Source of the DNA: Excoecaria cochinchinensis
Taxonomy: Eukaryota > Streptophyta > Magnoliopsida > Malpighiales > Euphorbiaceae
Assembly (NCBI GenBank): GCA_947683425.1
Contig: CANTUQ010000159.1
Location: 3,586,501-3,650,500, forward strand
Reading direction: 5' to 3'
Length of the DNA: 64,000 nt
In this document: positions 43,025 to 54,301 of the stretch, piece after piece
How the letters are laid out: each line of letters opens with the position of its first letter
Position numbering within the stretch: the first letter of the stretch is position 1
The notes under the pieces: generated by a model
Database searches by the model: none
The model's input: only the letters and a program-made list of their open reading frames with translations
What the model was told of the DNA's origin: nothing
Program-made: the position numbers and the translations under genes

Positions 43025-44755
43025 AAAGAGAAGGATGTAAGGAGTTTCCTGGGTAAGCTGCAGTACGTCAGCCGATTTATTGCTAAGCTCACTTCAATAT
43101 GCGAGCCTGTTTTTAAGCTCCTTAGAAAGAATCAACCTGTGGCCTGGAAAGAAGACTGTCAGAAGGCTTTTGACAGCATCAGGGAATACCTGTTGAATCC
43201 ACCAGTGCTAAGGCCGCCACAACCGATCAAACCGCTTATCCTGTATCTGGCAGTAAAGGGTAGTTCAGTGGGCGCCATGATGGCTCAAGAGGATGAATTT
43301 GGGGTGGAATTTGCAATTTATTACCTCAGCAAGAAGTTCCTGGCTTATTAAATCAAGTATGCTGAAGTAGAGAAGATCTGCCTTGCAGTGATTTGGGCAT
43401 CAAAGAAATTGAGGCATTACTTCCACTCATACAAAGTTCAAGCAGTAGCCAAGCAGAATCCGTTAAGATATTTGCAAGAAGCACCGTCTTTGCTTGGTAA
43501 GATGGGAAGGTGGCTGCTCTTGCTATAGGAGTTTGATGTGCAATACATCACTCGCAAAACTATTAAGGGGCGAGCCGTAGCATAATTTCTTGCTGAGCAT
43601 CCTATTCAAGGGGACACTCCCGAGTTTACCTTTCCCAATGAGAGCATAGTCGCGATTTTTGTCCAGGGTTGGCAGTTACGCTTCGACGGGGCAGTGAATA
43701 ACAGAGGGGCCGGAGTTGGAATCATCTTGACAACCCCAGATAATGAGAAACTTCCCCTAGCCAAGAAGCTGAGGTACAAGGCAACCAACAACGAAGCCGA
43801 ATACGAAGCATGCACTTTCGGGTTGGAAGCTTTAGCTGCATTGGGGATAAAGAATATAGAAGTCTTTGGTGACTCATCCTTGGTGATTAACCAGATCCGA
43901 GGTGAGTGGGCTGTAAAAGAAGAACGGCTGGTACCCTACATTGAATATTTGAGAGAGGTGTGTGGGCAGTTTGAGACTTGCACTTTCCACTTCGTGCCGA
44001 GAGATGAGAATCGTCTAGCTGATGCGTTGGCAACCTTAGTGTCAATATGGGATAATCCTGAAGGAGTAGCTATGAAGCCAGTGCTGATTTTGAGTTCTGA
44101 GAAGCCCAGCTTTGAGATCAAGCCTGTAATGGAAGTGGAAGTGGCGGATGGAAAACCATGGTACTTCGACATCATGAATTACTTGGAAAACAATAAATTT
44201 CCAGAAGAAGCCACTGAGAAAGACCAGAGGATGATCCGGAAGCTATCTACTCAATTCATATCCTTAGAAGGGGTGTTGTACAAAAGACAGTCAGACGGGA
44301 TTCAGCTCAGGTGCTTGAACGAAAAAGAAGCCCGCAAAGTGATGGAGGAAACCCATGCAGGCGTCTGTGGGGCTCACATGAATGGTTTGACCCTGGCTAA
44401 GAAGATTATGAGACAAGGCTTCTATTGGCTTACGATAGACAATGACTGCTCGAAATATGTCAAACAATGCCAGATGTGCCAACAATACGCAGACTTGAGA
44501 CACCTGTCAGTATCAGAGCTACATAACCTGACATCACCTTGACCTTTCGCTGCTTGGGGGATATATATCATTGGAGAGATTCGCCCTACGACATCCAATG
44601 GGCACAGATACATCATAGTCGCAATTGACTATTTTACCTAATGGGTAGAGGCGGAATCCTTCAAAAAGATTGAAGCAAGGGATATGGCCAAGTTCATAGA
44701 GAGGAATCTGATCTGTAGATATGGCCTCCCCCATCACATAGTGTCCGATAATGGG
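43025..44755 (+). pseudogene. Tat RNase H, archaeal RNase H and integrase N-part, element B
   Basis: RT connection and first RNase H (43028-43600) are broken by TAA 43349-43351, TAG 43525-43527 and TAA 43583-43585. The second, archaeal-type RNase H (43680-44050) is open and keeps its acidic residues: FDGAVN, NNEAEYEA, FGDSSLVI, LADALA. Its presence defines the Tat lineage. Integrase zinc domain follows (HAGVCGAH near 44355 and QCQMCQ near 44465). TGA 44540-44542 and TAA 44639-44641 break the core. The first catalytic Asp of integrase is Tyr (WGIYIIG, codon at 44564-44566; element F has WGIDIIG). The coding sequence is cut at 44755 by a solo LTR just after SDNG. Confidence 0.92.
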
Positions 44756-44760
44756 GTGCA
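44756..44760. other. Target-site duplication GTGCA, left copy
   Basis: GTGCA before the solo LTR; the same bases at 47925-47929. Removing the LTR and one copy restores the integrase reading frame. Confidence 0.95.
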
Positions 44761-47700
44761 TGTCACACCCCAAAGTGGCCCTAGAAGACTTACAGAGTTT
44801 TGTTCGAAAAAGGTAAGTTTATGTGCGAGAGTTCTGTCGCGAGCGCGACAAGTGTTGCGGGCGCGACAGAGCCCTCGAGCGGTTTTCGAACTTCAGCTGG
44901 TTGGTGCGGACGTGAGCGTTCTGTTGCGAGCGCGACAGAACCTCCTCGCTAGATGTGTGCATAAGTGAGACTAAGAGACTTGGAGTTGTAGTGAGTTGAC
45001 ACATGGTGTCATAGGAGAGTGACAAGTGTCACCATAGAAGAGTGACAAGTGTCATCATAGGAGAGTGACAAGTGGCGGCATAAGAGTTTGACAAGTGGCA
45101 TTGTAGGAGAGTGCCAAGTGTCATTGTAGGGAAGAGACACTTGGATTGGCTTAGTTTGGCTTGGCTTGGTTTGGCTTGGCTTGGCTTGGCTTGGCTTGGC
45201 TTGGCTTGGCTTGGCTTGGGATAGGGATGGATTAAATGAGATGGTTGGCATTTATTTGGTTTGGTGAGCATTATGTGAGAAGGTTTGGATTTAGTTGACC
45301 GGCCACTTTCCCTACTCCCATTTCAATTTCTTCATTTGGCCTTTTAATTCCCCTTTTTGGTTTTCTTTGCTCTTAGTTGCCGTGCTCCACTTTCCTTTAT
45401 TTTCTTCTCTTTTCCATTTGCTCCTAAAGAGACTCATTTAGGTTGGGATGAAGAGAGTAGATTTTTGAGAAGAGGTAAGATATAGACTTGTATGTTGGTC
45501 TTCTTCTTCTATTTAGTTTTCTGTTTTGATTTTAAGTAAGAAAAAGGATTAATTCATGGGTTGCTTTGTATGATTTGTGGAAGCTGGAAACAAGAAGTTG
45601 GATAAAGGCGAGAGAAGGTTAGAAGTGAGTAAAGAGCAGAGATTGGGCTTCCTAGAGGTAGGGATCGAGTGTGATCTTGTTAATTTTGCATGTGTTTAGA
45701 TGAAAAATGTTTGAATAGAGACATGTTGAAATAAAGAGATGCTTGATGAGCTTTAATTAGCTCAAGATGTTCATTTTGATTGCTTACAGTGCTCATGACA
45801 AGTGTATATATGTTTAAAGTATGTAACCTAATCATTTGAGTGTTTGTGTTGATAATAGAGTTTGATGTTGCGAAATTCTGCTTATTTGTCATTAGACCCC
45901 TGTGTATAGTATTTATAATAAGTGGAGTTATAGGATCCCAATTGGGTTGATTCCAATTGCATATGAAAGATAAGATTCGTGTCTAAAAATTTCTAAGAGG
46001 GTGCTTGATCTAATTATGGCCCTAAGTATCCCAAAAAGTTATTAAAACGTAGGTGACCCTGTTCTGGCGGGTTCACTGGAACAGTATAGCTTGTATAGAC
46101 CATATTTTTCGTTATAGATGTCCAAATGACCTGAAACTTGTCCCATTTGAAATTTAACATCCTATGGAACAATTGTTAAGAGACCACTTTGCCTAAAAAT
46201 GACGTTTAGAGGTTCATTTAGATGATACAAGTTTAGGGTAAAAAGCAGTCTTGTGAGGCACCAAAGTGGAGCCTCTGTCCCGAGCGCGACACAGGTCGCG
46301 ACCTCGCTACAGAACAACCTATATTAAGCTCCTTTTTCTTTGTTTTGAGCCCATGGTTGGCATGGGTCAACCCCTTGCCTTTCCCGATAACGTTTTATAC
46401 ATGATTAGGGCTCATAAATGATTACAAACTAGTTGTTAATGGAAAAATACATATGAGTATGATTAAAGATGGTAATTTAACTAATAAAGTAACAATGTAT
46501 AGTTGTAGGAAGTATAGTACATGACATGATAAATATGTATGAACTTAGGAATTGTTACATAATGCATTTGGTAGAGAGTATAGAAGCCTTTTTGCGATTT
46601 GGCTTCTGTCGCGAGCGCGACATCTTGTCGCGATCGCGACAGTGGACTTGGCTTCTGTCGCGAGCGCGACTTCTTATCGCGATCGCGATAGTGAACCTCT
46701 TCTCATCCTGTTCTACTTGTTTTGAAGAGAGTGTTTTCTTCTGTCTTGCTTTGCATGATTTATATGTTTATGCAATGAGTTGAATACATGTATATGATGG
46801 TGTTATATAAGAGTGCATGCATGGAATTTAAATATTACATGCTTTTAGTTGTAGAACATGATTAATAAAGATTGTATATGAATTATATGCCTCTGAATTT
46901 GATAAATGCACTTGAATTTTAGTTGATGAGTTGATATCTGTGTATAGTGTGTGAGTGGGTATTGAGCCTGATTACCGTTATAGTGGATAGATAAGCATGC
47001 TTGTAAAGGGCTAGAGTGCAGCTGCTAGAGTTGGCCTTAATTGTGCCCAGAGTTCGGAATACCTCGTGTATTCCATAGAGTTTGAGTTAATTCTCCATAT
47101 GTAAGATACTGTAAACAGTATCCAGAGCTACCCGTATCCACCATGAAAGGAATTCAGGCTTGTCTTGTTATCGTTGTGTAGTGAACTTGAGATGATTCAG
47201 AGTATTGTTCTGAATAAGTGTTATAGTACATGAGAGTAATGTTTAAGTACATTACAGTTCTGTATACAAGTACATGATTTCATGAATGTGAACACATGAT
47301 ATCGTATATTTGAATAAATAATATGTATAAGTGTAAGTGTACATGAATAAGTAGAAGAGTAAATGCTATATACATGTGAGTGCATAGTATTTGATAATTG
47401 ACCATGCAACCTTTATATGTATAAGAGCTATATGCATGAGCTAGTTGAGGTTGTTACATGAACTGTGTGATTTATTTGTGACTTCCTAAAGAAGTCCTTT
47501 GCATCATTTTATCCCCACTAAGCGTTATCGTTTAGCACGGATGTTTATTTCCGTGTAGGTTACAGGTTCGGATCAGTGAGTGGACATCTGCAGGACAAGG
47601 CCACTAGGAGTTTTTGCTATACCTTTTTATATAGGAAAGAGTTAGAGTTTTACATTTTGAGTAACATCATTATGTAATTTAAGTAGAAAAATCACAAGTA

Positions 47701-47924
47701 AAGGTACATGTAAATGTATATGTAAAGCTAAATGGAAACAGATGTAATATGAACATGTAAATGTATATGTAGTTAATATGAAATGCAAGTGGGCCCTAGT
47801 GTAGTATTTAATTACTTTTAAATGGATGTGTTTATGATATCGCTTCCGCTAATGCATGTACATGTCTACGTAAGTGTCCGCGTGACGCCCCGCTATTCCT
47901 TACCGGGGGTATGGGGGTGTTACA
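44761..47924 (+). mobile_element. Solo LTR of a Tekay-type element
   Basis: 3164 bp from TGTCACACCCC to GGGGTGTTACA with perfect 5-bp target duplication GTGCA on both sides and no interior. Contains CpG palindromes in three clusters (44833-44942, 46268-46313, 46606-46692), a TTGGC microsatellite (45150-45219), the hairpin (47518-47535), and tandem 'AGAGTGACAAGTG' phrases around 45018-45120. Same family as 1-469. It arose by recombination between the two LTRs of an element inserted in the integrase gene of B. Frames inside are LTR shadows. Confidence 0.95.
45018..45220. repeat. Degenerate 'AAGTGTCA' tandem and (TTGGC)n microsatellite
   Basis: 45018-45125 holds about six copies of a roughly 22-bp phrase around 'GGAGAGTGACAAGTGTCA'. 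45150-45219 is an almost pure TTGGC pentamer run (about thirteen copies). Both lie inside the solo LTR. Confidence 0.85.
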
Positions 47925-48572
47925 GTGCAGTTCATGGGAGAAACCAAGAAGCTCCTCGAGAAGTATGGTGTTGAACATCATAAATCCTCTCCCTACCGAC
48001 CTCAAGCGAATGGAGCAGTAGAGGCCGCAAATAAAAATATGAAGAAGATCCTGTCCATGGTGGTCCAAACCTACAAAGACTGGGCTGAAAAGTTACCCTT
48101 CGCTCTGTGGGGATATAGAACAACGGTAAGGACGTCTATAGGTGCTACACCATTTTTCCTGGTATACGGAACAGAAGTAGTATTGCCAGTTGAGATAGAG
48201 CTCAAATTACTGAGGGTGGTCATGGAATCCCAAGTTTCGGAGGCCGAATGGGCGCGGCAGAGGCTACAGCACTTGAACTTACTGGATGAGAGTAGGCTGA
48301 AAGCTTATTATCATAACTAGATTTACCAGAAGAGATTGGCAAGGACTTTCGGAAAGAAGGTGAGAAAGCATCAGCTGAAAGAAGGGGACTTGGTGTTCAA
48401 GCAAATGAGGCCAGGCATACCAGATATTAGAGGAAAATTCAGACCTACCTGGGAGGGGCCGTATATCCTTAAAAAGATGATGTCCAAAGGAGCCGCAATC
48501 TTGTCGGATAGTGATGGGAATGAATTCAAAGAGCCGATAAACATCGACAGACTCAAAAGGTTCCATGGCTAA
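47925..48572 (+). pseudogene. Tat integrase C-part, element B
   Basis: Resumes the frame at VQF after the solo LTR. The catalytic Glu region is RPQANGAVEAANKN (near 47997), with GYRTTVRTS and ATPFFLVYGTE downstream. TAG at 48318-48320 replaces a Gln codon (element F has Gln there). The C-terminal domain KVRKHQLKEGDLV...KFRPTWEGPY ends with INIDRLKRFHG, stop at about 48570. No chromodomain, as expected for Tat. Confidence 0.92.
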
Positions 48573-48960
48573 AGACCAAAATAAAAAGAAGAGAATAAAA
48601 TGCCCTGCAGGTCGAAAATCGAAAAAAGGCGGCTGTGCTAAAATTGGGCGCCTCGACAGGGTGAAAACCGAAAAGAGGCATCCTGTGCAAAAATTAGAGG
48701 CATGAGAGAAAATATCCAATCGTGAAAACCCGAGAGGGCCGATTGGTAACAGGAGTTGATGCTGTTAAAATTTGGTTTCATGTATTAACAGCGCGTAAGC
48801 AGCTGAGTAAATGCCAAAACTGATCATGTATGCTGAAATTATTTGAAAATGTACACAAATTCATGAAATAGAATGAATATTATTCTTTTCATTTTTGTCA
48901 TTTCCTAGTTCTTCATTAAAAAGAAATGTAGCACCAAAAGAAATACATATGTAGGCTAAG
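48573..48960 (+). other. Element B, region after pol
   Basis: Noncoding in the sense direction. It includes the conserved phrase AAACCCGAGAGGGC near 48725, found also in C (near 7020) and inverted in F (near 59800). The antisense gene ends at its right edge. Confidence 0.6.
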
Positions 48961-50371
48961 CTAAGTCCTGCTGCTGCTCTCGCGGACCAGATGCTTGAGC
49001 CCTCGAGTCCTGTTATTAGATGCTGGACTAAGGATCCACTTCTTGTACTTGCTAGTCGAAGACACAAAATGATTGCCAAACCTCGGGATGACAGTCTTCA
49101 CTGGTAGTTTGCCCCACAGCTCGTGATACCGAGAAGCAAACTCGACCGAGAGAGCTCCTCCCTGGAAAGATAAGGGAACCCTCACTACATCCTGGGTCAT
49201 CCCGAGCTGACACGTACATCGAGAGGTGATGCAGAAGGTGGCTCGACGGAGCCCACAGAGGGGAACACACCCCGATAGCCCATCAATGACCACATGAGAC
49301 AGTGGGAGCCAGGCAGATGTGAAACTGATGTCGTCATCTGTCAGCTCGCCAAATCTGGTAATGCCTTCACCAGCAGTGGCGCACTCGTATAATCGTCGAC
49401 GCGGAAGGAAGTGATTCGGCGAGTACTGTGGGGTAACTCGAGGAGGTGGCTCAGACAGCATCCTCAGTTTCTCTTGCAGCCAAATCTAAAAAAAAAAAAA
49501 AGAAAAAAAGAAAAAAAAAAAGAGAAGAAAAAAAATAATAATAATACTAAAAAAAAAAAGAAAAGAAAAAAAAGAAAGAACAGAAGAAAAAGAAAAAAGA
49601 AAAAAAAGCCGCTGGAGTAAGTAGGGTTTACTTAAGGCAAAAATAAGGCGCAGGGTTGTGTGAAAATCCGAAAGGACGCACCTTTCGCTAAGAAAAGCTA
49701 GTGTGAAAATCCATAAGGGATGCACTACCTTTAAAATAATGACGTACCTGGAGCAATAAGGGGCTACCGGTAAAGGTTGTAGTGGATCCAGAGCTCACAG
49801 CGTCCAAGCCCAGAATGGTTTCAGCCAGAATGAGTGGTAAGGGTGATAATTCCAGATGAAAGTCGCTCAGGACTCCGAATAGGTGAGAGTCACCTGTCAA
49901 ACCCCCTGGAACAACAGTGAGGAAGTTCACCATACAAAACAAGAATACGATGCTTACCCGATAGGTGGGAATGTCAGGAAACTGATCCAGAGCCTCGATC
50001 AGTGGCCCCAGAGCAAAAAAAGAGCCTGAAGGGATCAGCCGGACGGCCTCAGAAGAAGGTATGCCGAGAGCCATAGCTATGTCCCGAGTCTGGAATAGGC
50101 CGCAGCAGGGGACGCAAGGCAGAGCGCTAGGAGGGAACCAGGCTCCAAGAATGGTAGCTAGCTCTTTAGGCAAAGGGCACAGTTCCTGGTAGGTGAACCG
50201 GAAGACGTGAAACCGGGGGTTCCAGAAGTGGGTCACCGCCAGAAGGAGGTTCTGATCGACTTTCACCCGGTACAGGTATTTCAGCCCGGACAGAGAGGAA
50301 AGGGCGCCTTCTCCCCAAGTGTGTTTGTCATCTAATATACGGTGCATCCTTTGGGCTAGAGGGGAAGACAT
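48961..50371 (-). CDS. Antisense two-exon gene in element B; DUF7745/PMD-like protein (382 aa)
   Basis: Exon 1 is 50371-49748 (208 codons, ATG at 50371). Exon 2 is 49485-48961 (174 codons plus stop). The intron (49747-49486, 262 bp) has donor CAG/GTACGTC and an acceptor made of a long T run then TAG. Removing it keeps the frame with no loss. Without splicing the frame ends soon after the donor. Exon 1 shows 'HFWNPRFHVFRF', 'ELCPLPKELATILG' and 'SPLPLILAET'; exon 2 shows a 'GLSGCVPLCGLR' block. Spacing and wording resemble the DUF7745/plant-mobile-domain-like family common in plant transposon-linked proteins. That is a recognition by eye, and biochemical function is unknown. No stop interrupts it, although pol of the same element has many. 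Antisense ORFs 3' of pol are known in Tat elements (e.g. Grande). A TATA-like CCTATAAATT lies 70 bp upstream. Confidence 0.72.
49488..49607. repeat. A/G-only tract (intron polypyrimidine tract of the antisense gene)
   Basis: About 120 bp of almost pure A and G on the plus strand, i.e. T/C on the minus strand, placed directly upstream of the proposed 3' splice site. The Lys-rich frame read across it on the plus strand (49411-49620) is an artefact of the tract. Confidence 0.9.
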
Positions 50372-50440
50372 GCTGAGAAATATGAAAGGCTCAAGATGTT
50401 GGAAAATGAAGAGACATAAGAGGAGCAAAAATTTTGTGAG

Positions 50441-50450
50441 AATTTATAGG
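50441..50450 (-). promoter_or_regulatory. TATA-like box for the antisense gene
   Basis: Minus strand CCTATAAATT, 70 bp upstream of the ATG at 50371; a start about 30 bp further would leave a leader of some 40 bases. Confidence 0.5.
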
Positions 50451-50453
50451 GGA

Positions 50454-50640
50454 GTGTCACCAACGGCCTACCCTCCTCTCCAGAGAGACGGCCTGCCTGT
50501 CGGTAGAAATCCACCTGGCAAACGCACACGTCAGCATTGCATTCATCACGCGCATTAACTCGCATTTATTGCGTGACAGACGGCCAGCCCGTCGGTCGCT
50601 ACAGACGTCCAGCCCATCGGTCACGAAATTCTATATAAGG
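50454..50640. promoter_or_regulatory. Probable divergent promoter with LTR-like motifs
   Basis: Between the two TATA-like boxes lie repeated GACAGACGGCCAGCCCGTCGG and CAGCCCATCGGTCAC phrases, akin to the GACCGACGG/CCGTCGGTC motifs of the Tat LTR promoter. CTATATAAGG (50631-50640) points to the sense gene. Its reverse complement also contains a TATA, so direction is not certain. Confidence 0.5.
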
Positions 50641-51553
50641 GCGAGTGACAGACGGTGCAAACGCTGCTGTCCCTTTCATTTCCTCTCCCAAACGGTTTTT
50701 TTTTGCGTTTTTTAGTGCTTTTTCAAGCGTTTCTCCTTCTTTTTTCGCGATTTTTCCATATTTTCGCATTCTCTACTCACCGGATGCTTGGATATTTATA
50801 TTTCTTCAGTTTCTACACTTCTCGCGACTACAAGTAAGTGAATAACTACTTTTTTGAATTTTATTTTATTTATTTCTTCATTTCTTCTTCCTCTAACTTT
50901 AGAAATGATTAGAAAGTCTTAGACGCCTTAGAAATTTAGGGAGAATGCTGCCCATTTTTTTTCTTTATGTTTTAATGCAATTAAATCTGAACCTTTGCAT
51001 GATCAAATAGAAATAGAATTTTTCTATAACTTTGGTGCTTTAGAAATAGACCTTTCTAGCGCACTTTTCCGTGTATATATTGATTTTGGGGCCTGAGGCA
51101 TTGTTTTGTGTTGTTGGGAACTCGCTCTTGCCGGGGCGCGTTCCATTTACATGCGTATATTGTTGTTGAGGCCTGAGGCCTATTTTGATGCCTTTTTATG
51201 CAGGAAGTTGGGCATACCCTTGCCGGGGTGCTGCCCAAATTTTTATTTTTTCTGTTCTAAAATTGAACATTTTTGTGTATAATGCATGCCTTGGGGCCTG
51301 GCAAGCCCATTTTTATTCGCTTCAAATTATTTCCATGCTAATTGCATGTTGTTTTTGCTTTTGATATGTGTGAGGCATGTTGGGCAACTTCATTTGACAG
51401 GACGTCCGCCCTTTTCATTTATTATCAGTTTTCTATCTAGTTTTCGGGCCGCCATTGCCCTTATGAGGCCTAAATGAGCCTTCACCTTGAAAATAAGTCT
51501 AATAATACTTGTTTTGTCAAATATTTGCTATCTAACTTCTTCTCCTTTGCACG
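50641..51553 (+). other. Leader of the sense gene, possibly with an intron
   Basis: No coding sequence I would trust. It is pyrimidine-rich at first (50670-50820), then has the donor-like ACAAGTAAGTG at 50830-50840. Two related blocks with 'GGCCTGAGGC' and 'CTTGCCGGGG' occur at 51090-51145 and 51170-51230, and a weaker third near 51290. Splicing out of a leader intron is possible, but I could not choose an acceptor. Confidence 0.4.
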
Positions 51554-52873
51554 ATGCCTCCCAGACGTAGAGCACCGCAGGCTCAGCTCGAGATCGTAGT
51601 TCCGGGTTGGATGGATGCTGAGTCAGCTCAGAGGTATAGAGCGTTGGCTCAGGTAGAGCTTCGGGCCAGCCGTTTCGTGTCCAGGCCGTTTGTAGAGGCC
51701 CTAGGGATGGCCCCAGAGTTTGATTTGCTTGTCGAGGGTGCTGGGTGGACAGAGTTCCTTGACCCTTCCTTCTAGACTTTTCCAGAGACTACTAGCTAGG
51801 TCCTAGCCACTCTCCGCTATGTCGGTTTCCAGAGTGCAGATACCGAACCGGGGGTGGTCCAGTTTTGGTTCGACGGCGACCACTACAGTATCACCAGGCA
51901 GAGATTCGCTCAGGCCATGGGGCTCCCTACAGAGGAGGGGGTCGAGATCCCACGGCGAGCTATGAGACGCACCCATTGGGCAGCTATTGCCCTACCGGGA
52001 GTGCTGTATGATCATGATACAGCAAAGAGCACCGTACTGGTGTCTCAGGCACTCCGGTATTTGCACAGAGTGCTATCCAGTTCGTACCTCGATCGAGCTG
52101 GTAATCCAGGGTCACTTAATGCGGCCGAGATCTGGAGCCTCTGGGCTATGGTGGCAAGCCAGCGTCTCAATATTAGCCATGAGATCTTGGCCAACTTGAC
52201 CAGAGTCGGCAGAGGGTTGACACCGGTGGTGATAGTGGGAGGAGTTATCACCCGGCTGCTTTTGAGGTTGGGAGTTGCCCCTGACAGATTGAGAGGACCC
52301 TTGGAGGAGGGGATCCATGTGGATGTCGTAGCGGCAGTACAGATGGGGATGATCTCCCCGATATCAGGGCAGGCAGAGGCCTACAGGGTGCTGACCATTC
52401 ACGAGACCCGGCGGATGTTCTCACTTCCACCCTTGGGTCCAGATCCAGATCACCCGGAGCACCCGGAGGATCAGTCCCCATAGCCAGAGCCCCAGCCTCA
52501 GCCCGAGTCTCAGCCTCCTTAGCCTCCACACTCACAGCCAGAGCCCCAGCCTCCTCAGCCTCAGACTGTACCACCGCCACAGCAGCAGGAGCAGCCCAGG
52601 ACCCCTTCGGACTTCAACATGGAGTTCACGATGGATGAGCTTTTTACTGCCTCACCAGCGTCTCGAGCACCGACTCCTATCCCATCGCCGAGGGCTACCC
52701 ACGGGCACCCCGAGAGGTATCATCCTTATTCTAGAGGCGACCCAGGGGCATCCACCTCCGCAGCACCGCCTCCAGAGCTACCACAGTAGCAGCCAGCATA
52801 GCCCGACTTCTCTCAGCTCCTCACTTCCATGTTCACAGCCTTAGAGCAACGACAGGATGAGAGGGACAGAGCT

Positions 52874-52878
52874 ATTCA
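52874..52878. other. Target-site duplication ATTCA, left copy
   Basis: ATTCA before element E, repeated at 56644-56648. Confidence 0.95.
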
Positions 52879-53946
52879 TGTAACAACCCAAATAGGGCCT
52901 GGTCGGAATTTGCGTGGTAAGTCGGTAAGTGAGAGTATTTTCGTAATTTTTGTATGAGGAAAATAGGATAATAAGGAATTATGTGTTAAAGGAATTAATA
53001 ATTAAGAGAAGAGGAAATAATAGTGTGTGCTTATAGTGTATGGTTGTAGGGTGTAAGTGGACTTAAGGCTTTTATTGTGTGGTTTTTGGTGCATGGTGCC
53101 TAGGATGAAAGTGGATTTTTAAGAAATGTTATGGTGTGAGTGGAGTATGGTGCATTGAAGATATTTGTGTAAGAAAGGCTTGTGTGTGTTTAGTGTATGG
53201 TGCCAAGAGTGGTTTTGTTAAGATGGATTGATTGATTCTCTAGGATTGTGACATGTGGCTTGGAGGTTGGTGAGTAATTAGTGAAAAGTAAGAGAGAGAA
53301 GGGAAGGGCAGAAATTGCCTAGCTTCCCGTGGAAGGTATCTCAATTTCTCTCTTTTCTTTCTCATTTCCCGTCCTCCCCTCTCTCTTGCTTTCATTTTTC
53401 TACTCTCATCTCTCTTCTCTTGTGTTTTCTTGAGTTTTGAGTGGGATCTTTGAAGGTTTGAGCTGGAAGTGTTGGAGGTAAGTGTTTGAGTTCGGATTGG
53501 GGTTCCTTTATTTAATTAGTGTTCTTTGGATCTTGGTTTTGTTGTGGTTTGGGTCTGATTTGAGTGTTTGTGGCTAGGTTTTGTGCAAGTTTCGGAAGAG
53601 AGAAGGATAAGCAAGGGCAAGGATAAAGTGGTTTCGTGAGGGGCACAATTTGAAGCTTCGTTTTCCAGGTATGCGAGCTGTGTTCTTGAGTGTTGATTTT
53701 GGGAAATGGGTTTAAATGCATACAAGTGATTGGGAGCTATGTTGTGGATTTTGTGTTTTTCCCTTAATTTCCTCCTTGATCAACTCTATGTGGTGATTGC
53801 ATGTCATTTGTAATCTTGAGTGTCTTATGAATGCTTCCGCTTAGTGTATGTATGCTTCTGTTGTATGTTTCGTAGCGTCGTGAGTGAGCGTCGTGTAGCG
53901 CGCCCGCCGGTGCCCTTCCAACGGGGGCGGCGGCGGGGGTGTTACA
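52879..53946 (+). repeat. Element E 5' LTR
   Basis: 1068 bp, TGTAACAACCC...GGGGGTGTTACA. Pyrimidine-rich tract at 53340-53430. No CpG palindrome array and no full CTAAGCG hairpin, unlike the longer Tekay LTRs. Confidence 0.93.
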
Positions 53947-54235
53947 GGTTGTGGTATCAGAGCGCCGGTCTACGCGGTTCTAGATGCCTCTGTTTGTTAT
54001 GTGTCGAGTCTTATGTGGTGATTGCATGTCATTTGTAATCTTGAGTGTTTTATGAATGCTTCCGCTTAGTGTATGTATGCTTCTGCTGTATGTTTCGTAG
54101 CGTCGTGAGTGAGCGTCGTGTAGCGCGCCCGCCAGTGCCCTTCCAACGGGGGCGGCGGCGGGGGTGTTACAGGTTGTGGTATCAGAGCGCCGGTTTACGC
54201 GGTTCTAGATGCCTCTGTTTGTTATGTGTCGAGTC
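53786..54235 (+). repeat. 225-bp tandem duplication across LTR end, primer site and leader (element E)
   Basis: The stretch from about TATGTGGTGATTGCATGTC to GTTATGTGTCGAGTC occurs twice in a row with a few differences. Primer sites TGGTATCAGAGC stand at 53952-53963 and 54177-54188, and LTR termini TGTTACA at 53940-53946 and 54165-54171. Frames 53820-54038 and 54045-54269 are the two copies of noncoding sequence. Confidence 0.92.
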
Positions 54236-54301
54236 TTTGCAGGCGAGTTGGTTTTGTGTCGCTGCCTAATGCAGATGTGTCTTGTCTTGTGTAGTGTCTA
54301 G

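Noticed and set aside
44684..44968. Plus-strand frame crossing 44760/44761
   Set aside because: Chimera of integrase and the inserted solo LTR; not a gene.
49411..49620. Lys/Asn-rich plus-strand frame
   Set aside because: Artefact of the A/G tract that serves as the polypyrimidine tract of the antisense intron.
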